Part shown: positions 21,185 to 31,906 of the stretch, piece by piece
Numbering within the stretch: the stretch's first letter is position 1
How the letters are laid out: each line of letters begins with the position of its first letter
From: Gordius sp. MW1
Lineage: Eukaryota > Nematomorpha > Gordioida > Gordea > Gordiidae
DNA length: 64,000 nucleotides
Reading direction: 5' to 3'
Assembly: GCA_964036665.1 (NCBI GenBank)
Contig: OZ038526.1
Span: forward strand, 22,010,001-22,074,000
Translations under genes and position numbers: made by a program
Notes under the pieces: model-generated
Databases searched by the model: none
What the model saw: the letters and a program-made list of their open reading frames with translations, nothing else
What the model was told of the DNA's origin: nothing

Positions 21185-21840
21185 GCCACAAAGTATTGTA
21201 TTGCTGCATTTGTTCTAATCTTTTTTTAGATCAGCAGATTGCTAGTCATAATACACTAAGAAGCCAGTCATTAGGTGTTTCAACCAACTATCCGAGAATA
21301 CTGCCTACAGTTTTAGTTAGGCAAGAACAGCCACAAAGTATTGTATTGCTGAATTTGTTCTAATCTTTTTTTAGATCAGCAGATTGCTAGTCATAATACA
21401 CTAAGAAGCCAGTCAATAAGTGTTTCAACCAACTATCCAAGAATACTGCCTACAGTTTTAGTTAGGCAAGAACAGCCACAAAGTATTGTATTGCTGAATT
21501 TGTTCTAATCTTTTTTTAGATCAGCAGATTGCTAGTCATAGTACACTAAGAAGCCAGTCAATAAGTGTTTCAACCAACTATCCGAGAATACTGCCTACAG
21601 TTTTAGTTAGGCAAGAACAGCCACAAAGTATTGTATTGCTGAATTTGTTCTAACCTTTTTTTAGATCAGCAGATTGCTAGTCATAATACACTAAGAAGCC
21701 AGTCAATAAGTGTTTCAACCAACTATCCGAGAATATTGCCTAGAGTTTTAGTTAGGCAAGAACAGCCACAAAGTATTGTATTGTTTAATTTTTGTATTTT
21801 TTTCAGCAAAGTGTGGCCACTCCTAATACACAAATAAGCC
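21185..21840. repeat. 145-bp tandem repeat, four units plus a diverged fifth
   Basis: The anchor gccacaaagtattgta occurs at 21185, 21330, 21475, 21620 and 21765, exactly 145 bp apart. Each unit contains a poly-T tract ending ttttttag, like a splice acceptor, then an open stretch beginning cagcagattgctagtcat. The fifth unit diverges to ttttttcag followed by an open stretch to about 21897 and a gta donor-like site. The unit length is not a multiple of three, so the array is not one continuous coding repeat. Confidence 0.9.
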
Positions 21841-22159
21841 ATTTTATACCTACTGATAATCCACAAATTATGGATGTTACCAACAAATGGACAGAGGTAT
21901 TTTTTGATATTTATACTACCTAGTTTTTTATTTATTTCATTATCTTCACAAAATATGTATTTATATCTAAGATTCAACTAATTTATATTTATTAACCTAG
22001 TGGCTTCCCCAGAATATCTTAGGCCCCAAAAAGGAGGATTAATCTTGTATTACTCCTCATACCTATATATGACAAGTCAAAAGAGGCCCAACAAATCTTA
22101 TTACAAATGTTTTACTGCCTCTTGCCCTTCAACAGCTTCAGAGTCTATGGCATATTATT

Positions 22160-22860
22160 AATTTATTATAAATTTGTTTAATGTTAAAAAATAAAATTTT
22201 TCACATTCTTAAAAAGTTATTGATAGTTACCAGATTTTCACAACCAGCTATAACATTTTCTAATTAGATCTTTTTAAAACAAGAACAAGATTTTAAAGCA
22301 TTTTTTTCTAGGCTCTTTTGTAAGCATTAAATGTAAAAATTTGGGTAAGAGTTTCATCCATCAATCATCTTATATATCAATATAACAGTACATCAATAAG
22401 TAAACATTAGTTGAGGTGGATAAAAATAAAATAGATATAGTTAGTGATTCAGGTATAAATAAATTTGCTTTAAAATAATAGCAAAAACTAAATACAAAAG
22501 CTTATCTCATCACATGCACATTGATACTAATCATATTAAGTAATGATCCCTTTACAATCTTTAAGGATCTAATTAAGTTATATAGCATCATAAATTGTAT
22601 GTATGATTTCTATTTAATCTAATGGCTAAAGAGATTGCCTTCTTAAAATTTAATATGTTTTCTATTAAAGTACAAAAAAAAACTTTAGCAAATCTCTTAT
22701 ATGTTTAAGCTGAGATTATCCTCTCAAATATCAATTATCATTCTAAATATTCCATTAATCAACTTGTAAACAAGAATCTAAAGGCATGAGATAGCACTCG
22801 GATGATATCCTTTATATAATAAATTTATTATATATTGCTTAATTATACACCACCCTATAC
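22160..22860 (-). mobile_element. fragment of the AT-rich TIR element (inverted relative to 59189-61727)
   Basis: The reverse complement of this stretch matches about 59600-60310. Examples are ggatgatatcctttatataa here against ttatataaaggatatcatcc there, and shared blocks around aaagagattgcc and gggtaagagtttcatccatc. Only the middle of the element is represented, without terminal repeats. It encodes no protein. Confidence 0.8.
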
Positions 22861-23330
22861 CAAACTACGTATATTAGTTATATAATTTAGTATTTAATAT
22901 ATTGAGTATGTATAAATTGCTTTTATATTACTACATATATTTTATTATATACACTTAATTATATACGACCCTTACCAGACTAACTTGTATTTATTAATTA
23001 TATAATCTAGTATTGAATATATTAAGTATGTATAAATTGCTTTTATATAATTACATATATTTATTATATTAACTATATACTACCCTATAACAAACTAATT
23101 TGAATTTTCTAATTATATAATTTAGTATTTAATATATTAAGTATGTATGAATTGCTTTCAAATAATTACATATATTTTATTATATACACTTAATTATATA
23201 CCACCCTATACCAAATAATTTGTATTTATTAATTATATAATTTAGTGTATAATATATTATATTAAATATGTAGTAATTGCTTATATATAATTCTATATAT
23301 ACTATTATATACAATTATTTGTTTAAACAT
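22810..23330. repeat. about 120-bp AT-rich imperfect tandem repeat, four units
   Basis: The anchor gtatgtataaattgc recurs near 22906, 23026, 23141 and 23266 at spacings of 120, 115 and 125 bp. Each unit also carries a form of ccaccctataccaaac. That phrase is related to the adjacent transposon fragment, which suggests the array grew from part of it. Confidence 0.8.
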
Positions 23331-23400
23331 ATGTTCATATATTTTTTGCTAATTTTGATTGTAGATTTAATGTCTAATTTGTAAAGCTGTCAGTATTTTG

Positions 23401-24047
23401 AACGGTCGTTATTTTGAACATGATTCGTATGTATGTATGTATGTATGTATGTATGTGGATAAGGGCTAAATTCTGAAACTACTGGCCCGATTCGCGCGAA
23501 ACTTTACATGTAGGTTCCCAGGGCGGCTAGGGGTAAAATAGCGTTTGCAGAATCCTAAAATTCCTTTTAGTTTTAAAAAAGGGCTAAATTCTGAAACTAT
23601 CTCCCCGATTCGCGAGAAAAATTAAGCCGTAGATGCCCAGGGCGGCCAGGGGTAAAATAGCCTTTTCAGATTCCTAAAATACCTTTTCGTTTTAAAAATA
23701 TCGGACATTTCCCGGCCAGTTGCATTTATAGCATCATATACAATAATGACGTCATACATACAAGGCTGAAGTTTTCTCGAATTAGATATTTAAAAATATA
23801 ATAAAAATGTTTAACCGGTAGACCAACAACCCCCCAGAAAACAATAAATAAAAATGTTTCTCTCCCCTTCATTCCCCGACAAACTCCTTACCTGCAATTA
23901 GTTATTTACGTTTACTTTCCATCGATTGTAAAAATAACACTACAATTTAGATAAAACTTCTGCAAAAAATATCCCCACACACTTATAGTAAGTTAGTTAA
24001 TTTGCCAGACATAATGTATATGGCAAAACAACGTTTGCCGGGCTTAA
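23401..24047 (+). mobile_element. Helitron-like element, 3' end intact, 5' end unclear
   Basis: The 3' end reads ggcaaaacaacgtttgccgg followed by gcttaactag, a hairpin plus CTAG. This closely resembles the Helitron 3' end at 44405-44439. A (GTAT)n microsatellite lies at 23427-23457. Inside are two copies of aagggctaaattctgaaact about 118 bp apart, with cccagggcgg blocks typical of Helitron leaders. No TC start was identified, so the left boundary is a guess. Confidence 0.55.
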
Positions 24048-26000
24048 CTAGTCTAGTATAAAAGTTATCAGGATGACTGTACTAATAATAAACTAATAAT
24101 AGGAATAATCATAAGATAATTTTAATCACTAGGGCCGGGGAGGGACAACTATATATGAACAAAAGAAATATAAAAGTTAAGTAGATAAAAACATATGGTC
24201 CTTTTTGCCAACTCGGATTTTGGCTTACATTATTCAATCATATAATCTGTATACAATGATATACCAATATACAACAACACATATACAACATCATATATAT
24301 AACACATATATAACAAAGTGTAATCAAATGTTATTTAATTTAGCACCATAAAACTACAATAAAAGTTATTTTTAAATTAATTTTATTTATTTTTATTGGA
24401 TATTTCTAATTCTTGCATTAATGTTTATACCAAAGTAAAAAAATCAAAATAAATGAAAAGAATAATAATTTATTAACATACAAATAGAAGAATATCTCGA
24501 ATACAAAAATATCACGAGTATCACAATTTTCCAATTGATTTTAGGGAGAAAAAAGTAATAATATCTCGGATACAATAATATCACGAGTATCGTAATTTTC
24601 CAATTGTTTTTGGGGAGAGAAAAGGTAATAATGATTCGAGTATAATATTAACAGTTGAGTATAATCGAATTGCACATATGTTGTTCGGTAGCCGTCATGA
24701 TGTTTATTTCATGTTTAATTCCATCACTCGCTATCGCCTTTCACACGATGCACCAGAACAAAACAATAATTGTCGGTAATTAAATATAAAGAGGGAGATG
24801 GTAGAGAAAAAAATAGACATAGAGAATCGCGTAAAATAGGATTAAAGTAGTGCAGCGCGTAAAATAGGATAAAAGTAAGATATAAAATAGCACATTACCT
24901 GGCGCGTAGGAGGGATGCCACACAAAGTTTACAATAAAGTGTAAGGATATTATGAATCTTTAAGGCACACTAATTGTTTTGCCTGAAATGAGGTATGGGA
25001 TTCGATCATTCATACAGAACCAAACTATCCCAAAGTGAAAACATTAACGGCAAAGCCAAAAAATACTTGTTTAACATTTTTTATATGATAAAATACATGA
25101 TAATTAGGAAAAAACATTCTTATTAGAAAATTATTCCATATCTATCCTAAAAAATAGACTGCTGACTTTGTGAAGACTTTTAAGTCTCAGTACCGATTCT
25201 GTTTGGTCGCTGGACACAAAACTTTGTGCGTTCAAATTTATTCCCCATAGTGCATAAATTTAGCAATAATTTTTCCACTGTTGTGGCTCACTTTACCACC
25301 ACTTTCCCATATCGAACTAGTAAGGTTGAGCACTGGATTTCCTTCATTGGTTCTTCATAAAATTCTACATAACATTATAACGTCCCTCTATTAGTTTCGA
25401 GCAATCTATCGAACACGTTGGCTTCCCTCACAATTAGATTTAGAAATTAAAATCTCCAGTAAAACTACAAGATAATGGCATATAATCCATTCTTTTTAAT
25501 TCAATAACACTACATTCATATTACGTTTATCCACTAGGCAATGGTTGCTATTACACGATAAAGATGATGAAGCATGAAGCCTCTGCACAGAATGCCTGAA
25601 AATACTCCTAATTCCATCGATTTAACAAAGTTGTATCCTCATTTATCTATAGCACGAAAAGTATAGCAGCTAGAGAGCGGAAAAACCGAGACAATTCTCG
25701 GTCTTAAGAATTTGAAAAATTGATTCTAGATCGAGACGAAAATTTTAATGTCGAGACGAGACGATACGAGATTTTCCCGGCGCGATATCGGCTTTTTATT
25801 AATCATTATATTTTAGCAAATTATTGTGTATTTTAAATTACTTACTTATATGATATTAAATTTAAATCAATATGATTGGAATATAATCAATATTAAAAAA
25901 CCGCTTAGATGCAATAAAAATGATATATTTTTGCAAAAAATTAAATTTTGGCAGTTTCAGTTCATTTACCTAAGCATAAATTACCCTAAGGATATGTAAA
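24048..26000. other. intergenic AT-rich region with a small tandem duplication
   Basis: At about 24490-24650 a unit of roughly 80 bp containing atcacgagtatc and ttttccaattg is duplicated. A gagacgagac motif cluster is at about 25730-25790. No gene was recognised. Confidence 0.4.
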
Positions 26001-26240
26001 TAATTTACTAATAATATATTTTTCACATTTTGTATCCATAGCATTATTAAAACAAAAATTTAGGTTTAGAATGAGTTCTGATGGAGTATTAAATATTAGT
26101 AACGCATATTTGAATTTGGCAATTCTCATCCTGTGAATAATTTACTAATAATATATTTTTCACATATTTGTATCCATAGCATTATTAAAACAATAATTTA
26201 GGCTTAGAATGAGTTCTGATGGAGTATTAAATATTAGTAA
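26001..26240. repeat. 137-bp tandem duplication; second unit interrupted by gypsy-2
   Basis: Unit 1 is 26001-26137. Unit 2 starts at 26138, is cut at 26240 by the gypsy-2 LTR and resumes at 32297-32333 with agcatatttgaatttggc. Unit 1 preserves the uninterrupted sequence, so it serves as an empty-site reference. Confidence 0.88.
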
Positions 26241-26629
26241 TTTTGTATAATACAAGTAAAATAATTATGGTTCTAATATATCGCGTAAAGAGCAATGGGG
26301 ACTACTTAAAATCTATATCGAAATTAGTACACAGATGTTATGCTAATGCGGGTAAGATCAAAAGGGGTATCCGACCTAAATAAGATACGAACTTGCAATT
26401 AAACTTGCCATTAATGTATCTAGATAGAAGGGGGGAGGGGGGTATGAGATACGCAAGTTTACAACTCTTGTGAATATAAGTACGGAGAGGGGGTGATCGA
26501 TTATCAACGCGTGTGTATTGTATAGCAGCGCAGTGGGGGGTGGGGGGATTTGTATAGGAGGTAGTATATGATAATTTCTATAGGAGGAGATGTTTGTATA
26601 TGATAATTTCTATAGGGGAGGACACAACA
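26241..26629 (-). repeat. 3' LTR of gypsy-2 (389 bp)
   Basis: On the minus strand it starts TGTTGTGTCC and ends ATACAAAA. It matches 31908-32296 across its full length; a visible difference is aggggaggac here against agggggggac there. Confidence 0.93.
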
Positions 26630-26642
26630 CCTTCCCCTTTAC
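26630..26642 (-). promoter_or_regulatory. polypurine tract of gypsy-2
   Basis: The minus strand reads GTAAAGGGGAAGG immediately before the TGTTGTG start of the 3' LTR, the expected position of the plus-strand primer. Confidence 0.8.
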
Positions 26643-27770
26643 AAAGAAAAATATCTGTTGTAGTCTGGAAAGTGATTTTGTTTGATACTGGACGTTGAAA
26701 AGTGGTATGGTTTGATACTGGATGTGGGATGGTTGACAGATTATATGTGACCATCCCTTGCGTTTTCACTAGGCAACGCATAGATAAGATACTAATAGAT
26801 CTGTGGGCTAAAGTTTTGATTTCTAGATGTTTTACTTTAAGGCTGAGGCATAGTTTATGTTGAGATTTTTTTTTGTATATTTTTCTGACTTCGTGTCTGA
26901 ATTTTATAGATTTAATGTTTTCTTCAAATCATTGGGATTGGTTTATAATTATTTTAATAATGTATATGGTTTTGAAGAATAGGGCCAGGGGTAGAGATAT
27001 ATGTAGACAAATAATTGCTATAATGAAATTAAAGGGTTTTTATCAACCAGGTTTTGGTTTTGGGGTTACAATATTCAAATATATAATTATAGCAAAACTA
27101 TGATCTGCCGAAAATGTTAGACAACTAAACACTATTCAGGATTTTCTGATTTTGGGAATTGGATATTTTTTATGTTTTTGTGTATTAACCAATTACTATT
27201 CTTGCGATTGTTGATTTAAATTTGTTTATTCAATCAGAGCAGCCTGGTGTGCTAGCTGTAAAGGTGAGGTGGGAAATTTCAGTTTTGGAAGGTTTTGAGA
27301 GTAAGGATGTGCCAAAGTGGGGTTTGGGGACGTTAGTTCTAAAGATTACATCGATCTGTGATTCATATGCAGGGATAGGTCGTTCTTGGCAACGAGGTTT
27401 CTTGATTCGAGCTGACTTCAAAAATAATAGGGGGGGGGTCTTTTTTTTTTTTTTATTGGTAGAATTCTTTTTTTTTTTCATATGTTCGGAGGTGAAGAGC
27501 CAAGATATTGTCATTGTTTCCTTTTCATCGCCAAAATTCATATTGTATTCGTTGTCATAATGTGAGGTATTGAACGATCCGATTTACAATTTAGTAATGG
27601 CTTGGCAATCTTGGTTGAGGAGCGCACTCGCAATCGTCACGTGATTTGAATTTTGTCAAGTTTTTTCGAAAAGGTAGGAGTTTCGATGTACCAAATACAA
27701 AGTTAAAATAATAATTAAAATAGTACCCATACAATCTCAATTGTTCGTGTGCCTTTAACATACATACGTA
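26643..27770. other. 1.1-kb segment between pol stop and polypurine tract of gypsy-2
   Basis: This is where an envelope-like or accessory gene would lie in some gypsy elements. No minus-strand frame with a signal peptide or membrane pattern was found. Plus-strand frames at 26873-27103 and 27222-27560 have no recognisable motif; the second includes poly-G and poly-T translated as hydrophobic runs. I treat the segment as non-coding. Confidence 0.45.
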
Positions 27771-30700
27771 TTAGGGCTCACACAATTTTAATTGCTCCGT
27801 GTGTCTTATTTCATTATTATCACTTTGTTTATCTTTAATTTTAAAAATTTTAGAACCGACCTGTTGTACAATCTCACCCAAAAGCCATTTAGGTTTACCC
27901 AAATAGTTTCTATACCACACCTTTTGGTTAAGCTGAAACTTTGGTTTACCTACCATTGGCAATTGTTGATAATCATCAACATTTAAAAAATCTGGCGGGT
28001 ATCTTAATTTACGATTTAAAAATTCGTAGCTAACCGCAGGACGATCAGGATATCTTGGCGACATGTTATGATATAGTTTATATAACCATGTTCCTTCCTT
28101 CGTCACTTTAGCCAAATTTAACCATTTCTTTACGATTCCTACATACCTTTCTACCTGCCCATTTGAGCTAGGATGATATGGGGGAGTTAACAAATGATTT
28201 ATTTTATATTTCAAACAGAATTGTTTAAATTCTACGCTTACGAAAGCTTTGCCATTATCAGTAACGATAATTTCAGGAAAACCATAAGCGCCTATTAATT
28301 TTTGCAAAATATTTATAGTTACTTTACTCGTTATTTGAGAAACGTTTTTAAATTCCGTCCACCCTGAAAAGGCGTCAACGATCAAAATAAAACGCTTTTT
28401 ATCAAATTCGAAAAAGTCTATATGAATACGACTCCACGGTCCTTTTGGACGTGGCCAAGTCGCGCCTTTATCTTTTCGCGGCATAGCTGCGTTAACTTTA
28501 CACAATTCGCAAAGCCTAACCAAAGCATTAATATCCTTTGTAATTTTAGGCCACCATACGTAATCTCGTGCAATTTGTTTCATTTTAACGATTCCAAAAT
28601 GGCTTGCATGCAACAGTTCTAATACTTGTTTCCTAAGCCCAATTGGTATGACCAATTTTCCTTGTCTTTTAATCGCACCTTCGTCAACATAAAGCTCATT
28701 AAACACGTGCTTAAAAGGTATAGGAATTTGTGCGAATTCGTCCGATCCTGACAAAATACTTTTAATTAAACTTAAATCGGGATCGTCGTTAACGGATTCT
28801 ACTATTTGTTTAAAATCGATTATGTTTATACTATTAACTACATGTCCACCAACAATATCGCAACTCAAAGATGTATCCATAACCTCCGTTGTGTCTGCGC
28901 CCAAACGCGACATTACGTCGGCCAAATGGTTTTCATCTCCTTTACGATATTTTAAGGTTAAAGTGAAATTACCTAAAGTTAATAGCCATCTTTGCAACCT
29001 GGGTGACATTAAAAAATCGGTGTTAGTTTTCATAAACAAAGAGACCAATGGTTTGTGATCTGTATAAACGATGAATGATTTTCCGATTAAATATTCTCTA
29101 CATCGTTTCAGGCCATAAACCATTGCTAACGCCTCTTTCTCTATTACCGAATAATTTAATTCAGGTTTAGTTAATTTACGGGAAAAATAAATTACGGGGT
29201 GTTCTACGCTGCCTTCTAATTGGCATAATGCGCCACCAATTCCCTGATTAGATGCATCAACCCTTAAAACGTTTTCGCCGTCCGGATCAAAACATTTTAA
29301 TATAGGTTGTTTTAAAAGAACTTGTTTTAAATAATTATAACATGCTTCATGCTCATCAGTCCAATTATATATGCTATTTACGCCAGTTAAATCATACAAT
29401 GGGGCTGCATATCTACTATAATCACTGATAAACCTGTTATAATAAGTCATTAATCCCAAAAATGACGACAGTTCTTTTTTATTAAGAGGTATTCTTGCAT
29501 TTTGGATAGCATATATCTTAGTAAGATTTGGTCTAACACAACCGTCTCCTAATATATACCCTAAATACATAACCTTTTCTACAGCAAATACGCATTTCTT
29601 TTCAGCAATACGTAACCCTTTTGCTTTAATTAATTTTAACACAGCTATTACACGCTTGTCATGTTCGTCCCTAGTGGAACCAGTGATCAAGATATCGTCC
29701 AAATAAAAATTTATGCCTTCTAAATTCAAAAAAATTGAGGCCATTGTTCTTTGAAAAATTGCCGCCGACACACTTAGACCGAAAGGTAAACGTTTAAAAG
29801 CAAATAAACCCTTTTCGGTATTAATGGTCAATAGTTTAGCGGATTTACTAGTTACGCGCAATTGCAGATAGGCATTAGCCAAATCAATTTTTGAAAAAAA
29901 TTTTGCGCCTTTTAAATTTGCTAACACCATTTCAATTCTGGGGAGGGGATATTTTACATCCACAACACATTTATTGATTGTTATTCGGTAATCCGCACAC
30001 ACCCTTATCGTTCCATCTGGTTTTTTAACCGGAACTAAAGGTGTTGCCCAATCCGAATAATCAACCGGCTCGATTACATCATCTTTTAACCAAGTGTTAA
30101 TAACATGTTCAACTTGGTCTTTCCATACTAGTGGAATGCGCCGGGCTGGGCAAAAACGTGGAGCGCCTTGATCTTTAATTTTAATTGAGAATACGTTATC
30201 ATTTAGACATCCTAATTCGTTCGCAAAAATCTCTTCAAACTCTGCTTTAATTTTGTCAATTTTGTCGCGCCATAGATCATTATCGTTCCGAACATCCCTA
30301 CGATCCATTTTAAATGAGGAATTCTCGGCATTTTTATATGCCTTTACCTCCATACACGAGGAACTAGTCTCATTATTTGAAACCTTGCCCTCGTCTGAAA
30401 ATAAGGAGACTCCTGCTGCCTTACCAATTATGGTCGTAGGCTCAGACCCGACTTTATCTACGGCTTTATTATCACCAATATTATCCTTATTGCAGTGAAC
30501 AACATTAATTTTATTATATTTACATATTCCCCAATAATTAACTAAGGGACCAATTTTTCTTATCCATGTCCATCCCATTATATTCTCAATATTTTCATCA
30601 ACAATATATATATCAAATTCTAAACTCTGCCCCGCGGCGTTCACATTCACTTTCGTATAACCTAAGATGTTAATCGGAGAGCCATTTAATTGCTTTGCTA

Positions 30701-30899
30701 AAATGCTAGATTTTTTTAATAACTTTTCGGGCCAATATTTTTTAAAATTTATTTGCGAAATCAGCGAAATTGTAGAGCCCGTATCGGCTAAAAATGTTAT
30801 ATAATTATTATCGATATTTAATGTAACATAAGGCGAACGCGCGTTAAAAAAATTAATTAAATTTACATTTGAGAAACTAGTACCAGCCTTCTCTAACCG
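27771..30899 (-). CDS. gypsy-2 Pol polyprotein: protease, RT, RNase H, integrase (1042 aa)
   Basis: The frame is open from the codon after the UGA at 30902-30900. Domains in order: aspartic protease with FLADTGSTISLI near residue 38; reverse transcriptase with SDWATPLVPVKKPDG, SKIDLANAYLQL, FKRLPFGLSVSAAIFQR and the catalytic box FYLDDILITG near residue 400; RNase H with RVDASNQGIGGAL, KEALAMVYGLKR and TDHKPL; integrase with HASHFGIVKMKQ...CELC zinc site, HIDFFEF, IVTDNGKAFVS and HPSSNGQVERYV, then a C-terminal GPY/F-like module. Motif style is that of K02A2.6-like (Mag lineage) elements. All catalytic residues are present. Expression probably needs readthrough of the UGA, because there is no early ATG before the protease. 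Confidence 0.93.
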   Translation of the reverse strand, partial: RLEKAGTSFSNVNLINFFNARSPYVTLNIDNNYITFLADTGSTISLISQINFKKYWPEKLLKKSSILAKQLNGSPINILGYTKVNVNAAGQSLEFDIYIVDENIENIMGWTWIRKIGPLVNYWGICKYNKINVVHCNKDNIGDNKAVDKVGSEPTTIIGKAAGVSLFSDEGKVSNNETSSSCMEVKAYKNAENSSFKMDRRDVRNDNDLWRDKIDKIKAEFEEIFANELGCLNDNVFSIKIKDQGAPRFCPARRIPLVWKDQVEHVINTWLKDDVIEPVDYSDWATPLVPVKKPDGTIRVCADYRITINKCVVDVKYPLPRIEMVLANLKGAKFFSKIDLANAYLQLRVTSKSAKLLTINTEKGLFAFKRLPFGLSVSAAIFQRTMASIFLNLEGINFYLDDILITGSTRDEHDKRVIAVLKLIKAKGLRIAEKKCVFAVEKVMYLGYILGDGCVRPNLTKIYAIQNARIPLNKKELSSFLGLMTYYNRFISDYSRYAAPLYDLTGVNSIYNWTDEHEACYNYLKQVLLKQPILKCFDPDGENVLRVDASNQGIGGALCQLEGSVEHPVIYFSRKLTKPELNYSVIEKEALAMVYGLKRCREYLIGKSFIVYTDHKPLVSLFMKTNTDFLMSPRLQRWLLTLGNFTLTLKYRKGDENHLADVMSRLGADTTEVMDTSLSCDIVGGHVVNSINIIDFKQIVESVNDDPDLSLIKSILSGSDEFAQIPIPFKHVFNELYVDEGAIKRQGKLVIPIGLRKQVLELLHASHFGIVKMKQIARDYVWWPKITKDINALVRLCELCKVNAAMPRKDKGATWPRPKGPWSRIHIDFFEFDKKRFILIVDAFSGWTEFKNVSQITSKVTINILQKLIGAYGFPEIIVTDNGKAFVSVEFKQFCLKYKINHLLTPPYHPSSNGQVERYVGIVKKWLNLAKVTKEGTWLYKLYHNMSPRYPDRPAVSYEFLNRKLRYPPDFLNVDDYQQLPMVGKPKFQLNQKVWYRNYLGKPKWLLGEIVQQVGSKIFKIKDKQSDNNEIRHTEQLKLCEP

Positions 30900-30902
30900 T
30901 CA
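30897..30902 (-). promoter_or_regulatory. in-frame UGA-CGG between gag and pol, candidate readthrough site
   Basis: Codons on the minus strand run GAT TGA CGG TTA. Gag-position ORF and pol are in the same frame with no other stop. UGA followed by CGG is an established leaky context in plant RNA viruses such as tobraviruses. Suppression here would yield a joined product; this is inference from context. Confidence 0.6.
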
Positions 30903-31409
30903 ATCAGAACAATGTTGGCCACCACAATGACCCATTGAACTATGACTGACCTGAGGCAGACTGGTCCTACAACCTGAACATATGTCAGACTTAGTCTCCT
31001 CTTTATTTGTAGTATTGCTTAAACAACACTTCCTATTGCCTGGCCATTCCCTCTGCGCACGCACGGGCGAATTTTCATTAAAATCAAAATTGTAAGGGGT
31101 GTAGGGGGTGCGGGGTCCCCTATTAAATGGGTTGGTATAATTATTGTTATTATTAAATCTGTTATTATTAAATCCCTTTCCCTTTAATAGAAAACAATTT
31201 TTCTTTACATGCCCCGTTTTGTTACAGAAAAAACAAGTGGGTAATGAGGGGGTATTTTTAACTAAAAATATTTTCTCAACTTTTCTCAATTTTATATAAA
31301 TCATTATGCACAATAAAATTAAGAATACGATAAATAGTATAATAAAAGCTTTATCGCTAAGTAAACAATTATAAAAATGAATAAATATTGATGGATTGCG
31401 ATTGAACAT
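30900..31409 (-). CDS. gypsy-2 gag-position ORF, 169 aa, membrane segment plus CCHC knuckle
   Basis: The ATG at 31409-31407 is the first in frame after a TAG upstream. Residues about 18-40 (SDKAFIILFIVFLILLCIMI) are a strongly hydrophobic, membrane-spanning-length segment. A basic stretch follows, then CFFCNKTGHVKKNC (C-x2-C-x4-H-x4-C), a single nucleic-acid-binding knuckle, an N-rich linker and a Cys-rich tail. Usual gypsy Gag proteins are larger and have a helical capsid domain, which is not evident here. The ORF ends in TGA directly followed in frame by pol. The capsid part may be missing, spliced from elsewhere, or supplied in trans. Confidence 0.75.
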   Translation of the reverse strand: MFNRNPSIFIHFYNCLLSDKAFIILFIVFLILLCIMIYIKLRKVEKIFLVKNTPSLPTCFFCNKTGHVKKNCFLLKGKGFNNNRFNNNNNYTNPFNRGPRTPYTPYNFDFNENSPVRAQREWPGNRKCCLSNTTNKEETKSDICSGCRTSLPQVSHSSMGHCGGQHCSD

Positions 31410-31895
31410 TTTAATTAATATAATATATTTATATAGTCGCTAATAAAATTTTGATTAAGAAAATACGGAAACTTTGAAATGTTAAGCTAATATAGAATAC
31501 TAAGATAATAATTATTATGATTAATGAAAGTAATTGCATTTTATACTTACGTGTTCCCGAATATTTTTAAATAACCTTTCTTTGGAGAGGGGGAGAACGC
31601 CTTTCGTCCAACTGCCTGTTTACGGTATTCGTCTTCCCCACGTATATGATTTTAACTTCCGTTTTTACGATATGTTTTTGGCTTTTCTTTCTGTATTGTT
31701 ACCACGAATGGCTTAGGCTCAAGGACGATTCCGTTTTTCCTTTGAAACAATTAGGTAATAATGTGCTTGTTGTTCCACTCCAGTGATAATAAAATCGTAA
31801 GAATCTGATTTATCTTATTCGCAGGAAGGAGAAATAATTTATTCAAAATATTTTTTTTAAACAATTTAACTGCGGTGGGGGGTGGGAATTTTTGG

Positions 31896-31906
31896 TTCTG
31901 ACACCA
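31896..31906 (-). promoter_or_regulatory. primer-binding site of gypsy-2
   Basis: The minus strand reads TGGTGTCAGAA one base inside the 5' LTR. That is complementary to a tRNA ending TTCTGACACCA, as leucine tRNAs do. The match is about 11 nt and, unlike gypsy-1 and gypsy-4, does not continue into a TpsiC-arm complement. Confidence 0.65.

Noticed and set aside
21185-21770. CRISPR array or zinc-finger-like repeat gene
   Set aside because: Units are 145 bp, contiguous, without repeat-spacer alternation; the host is an animal and the unit is not a multiple of three.
27222-27560. 112-aa plus-strand protein in gypsy-2
   Set aside because: The hydrophobic stretches are poly-G and poly-T translated as Gly and Phe; an equally long frame exists on the other strand.
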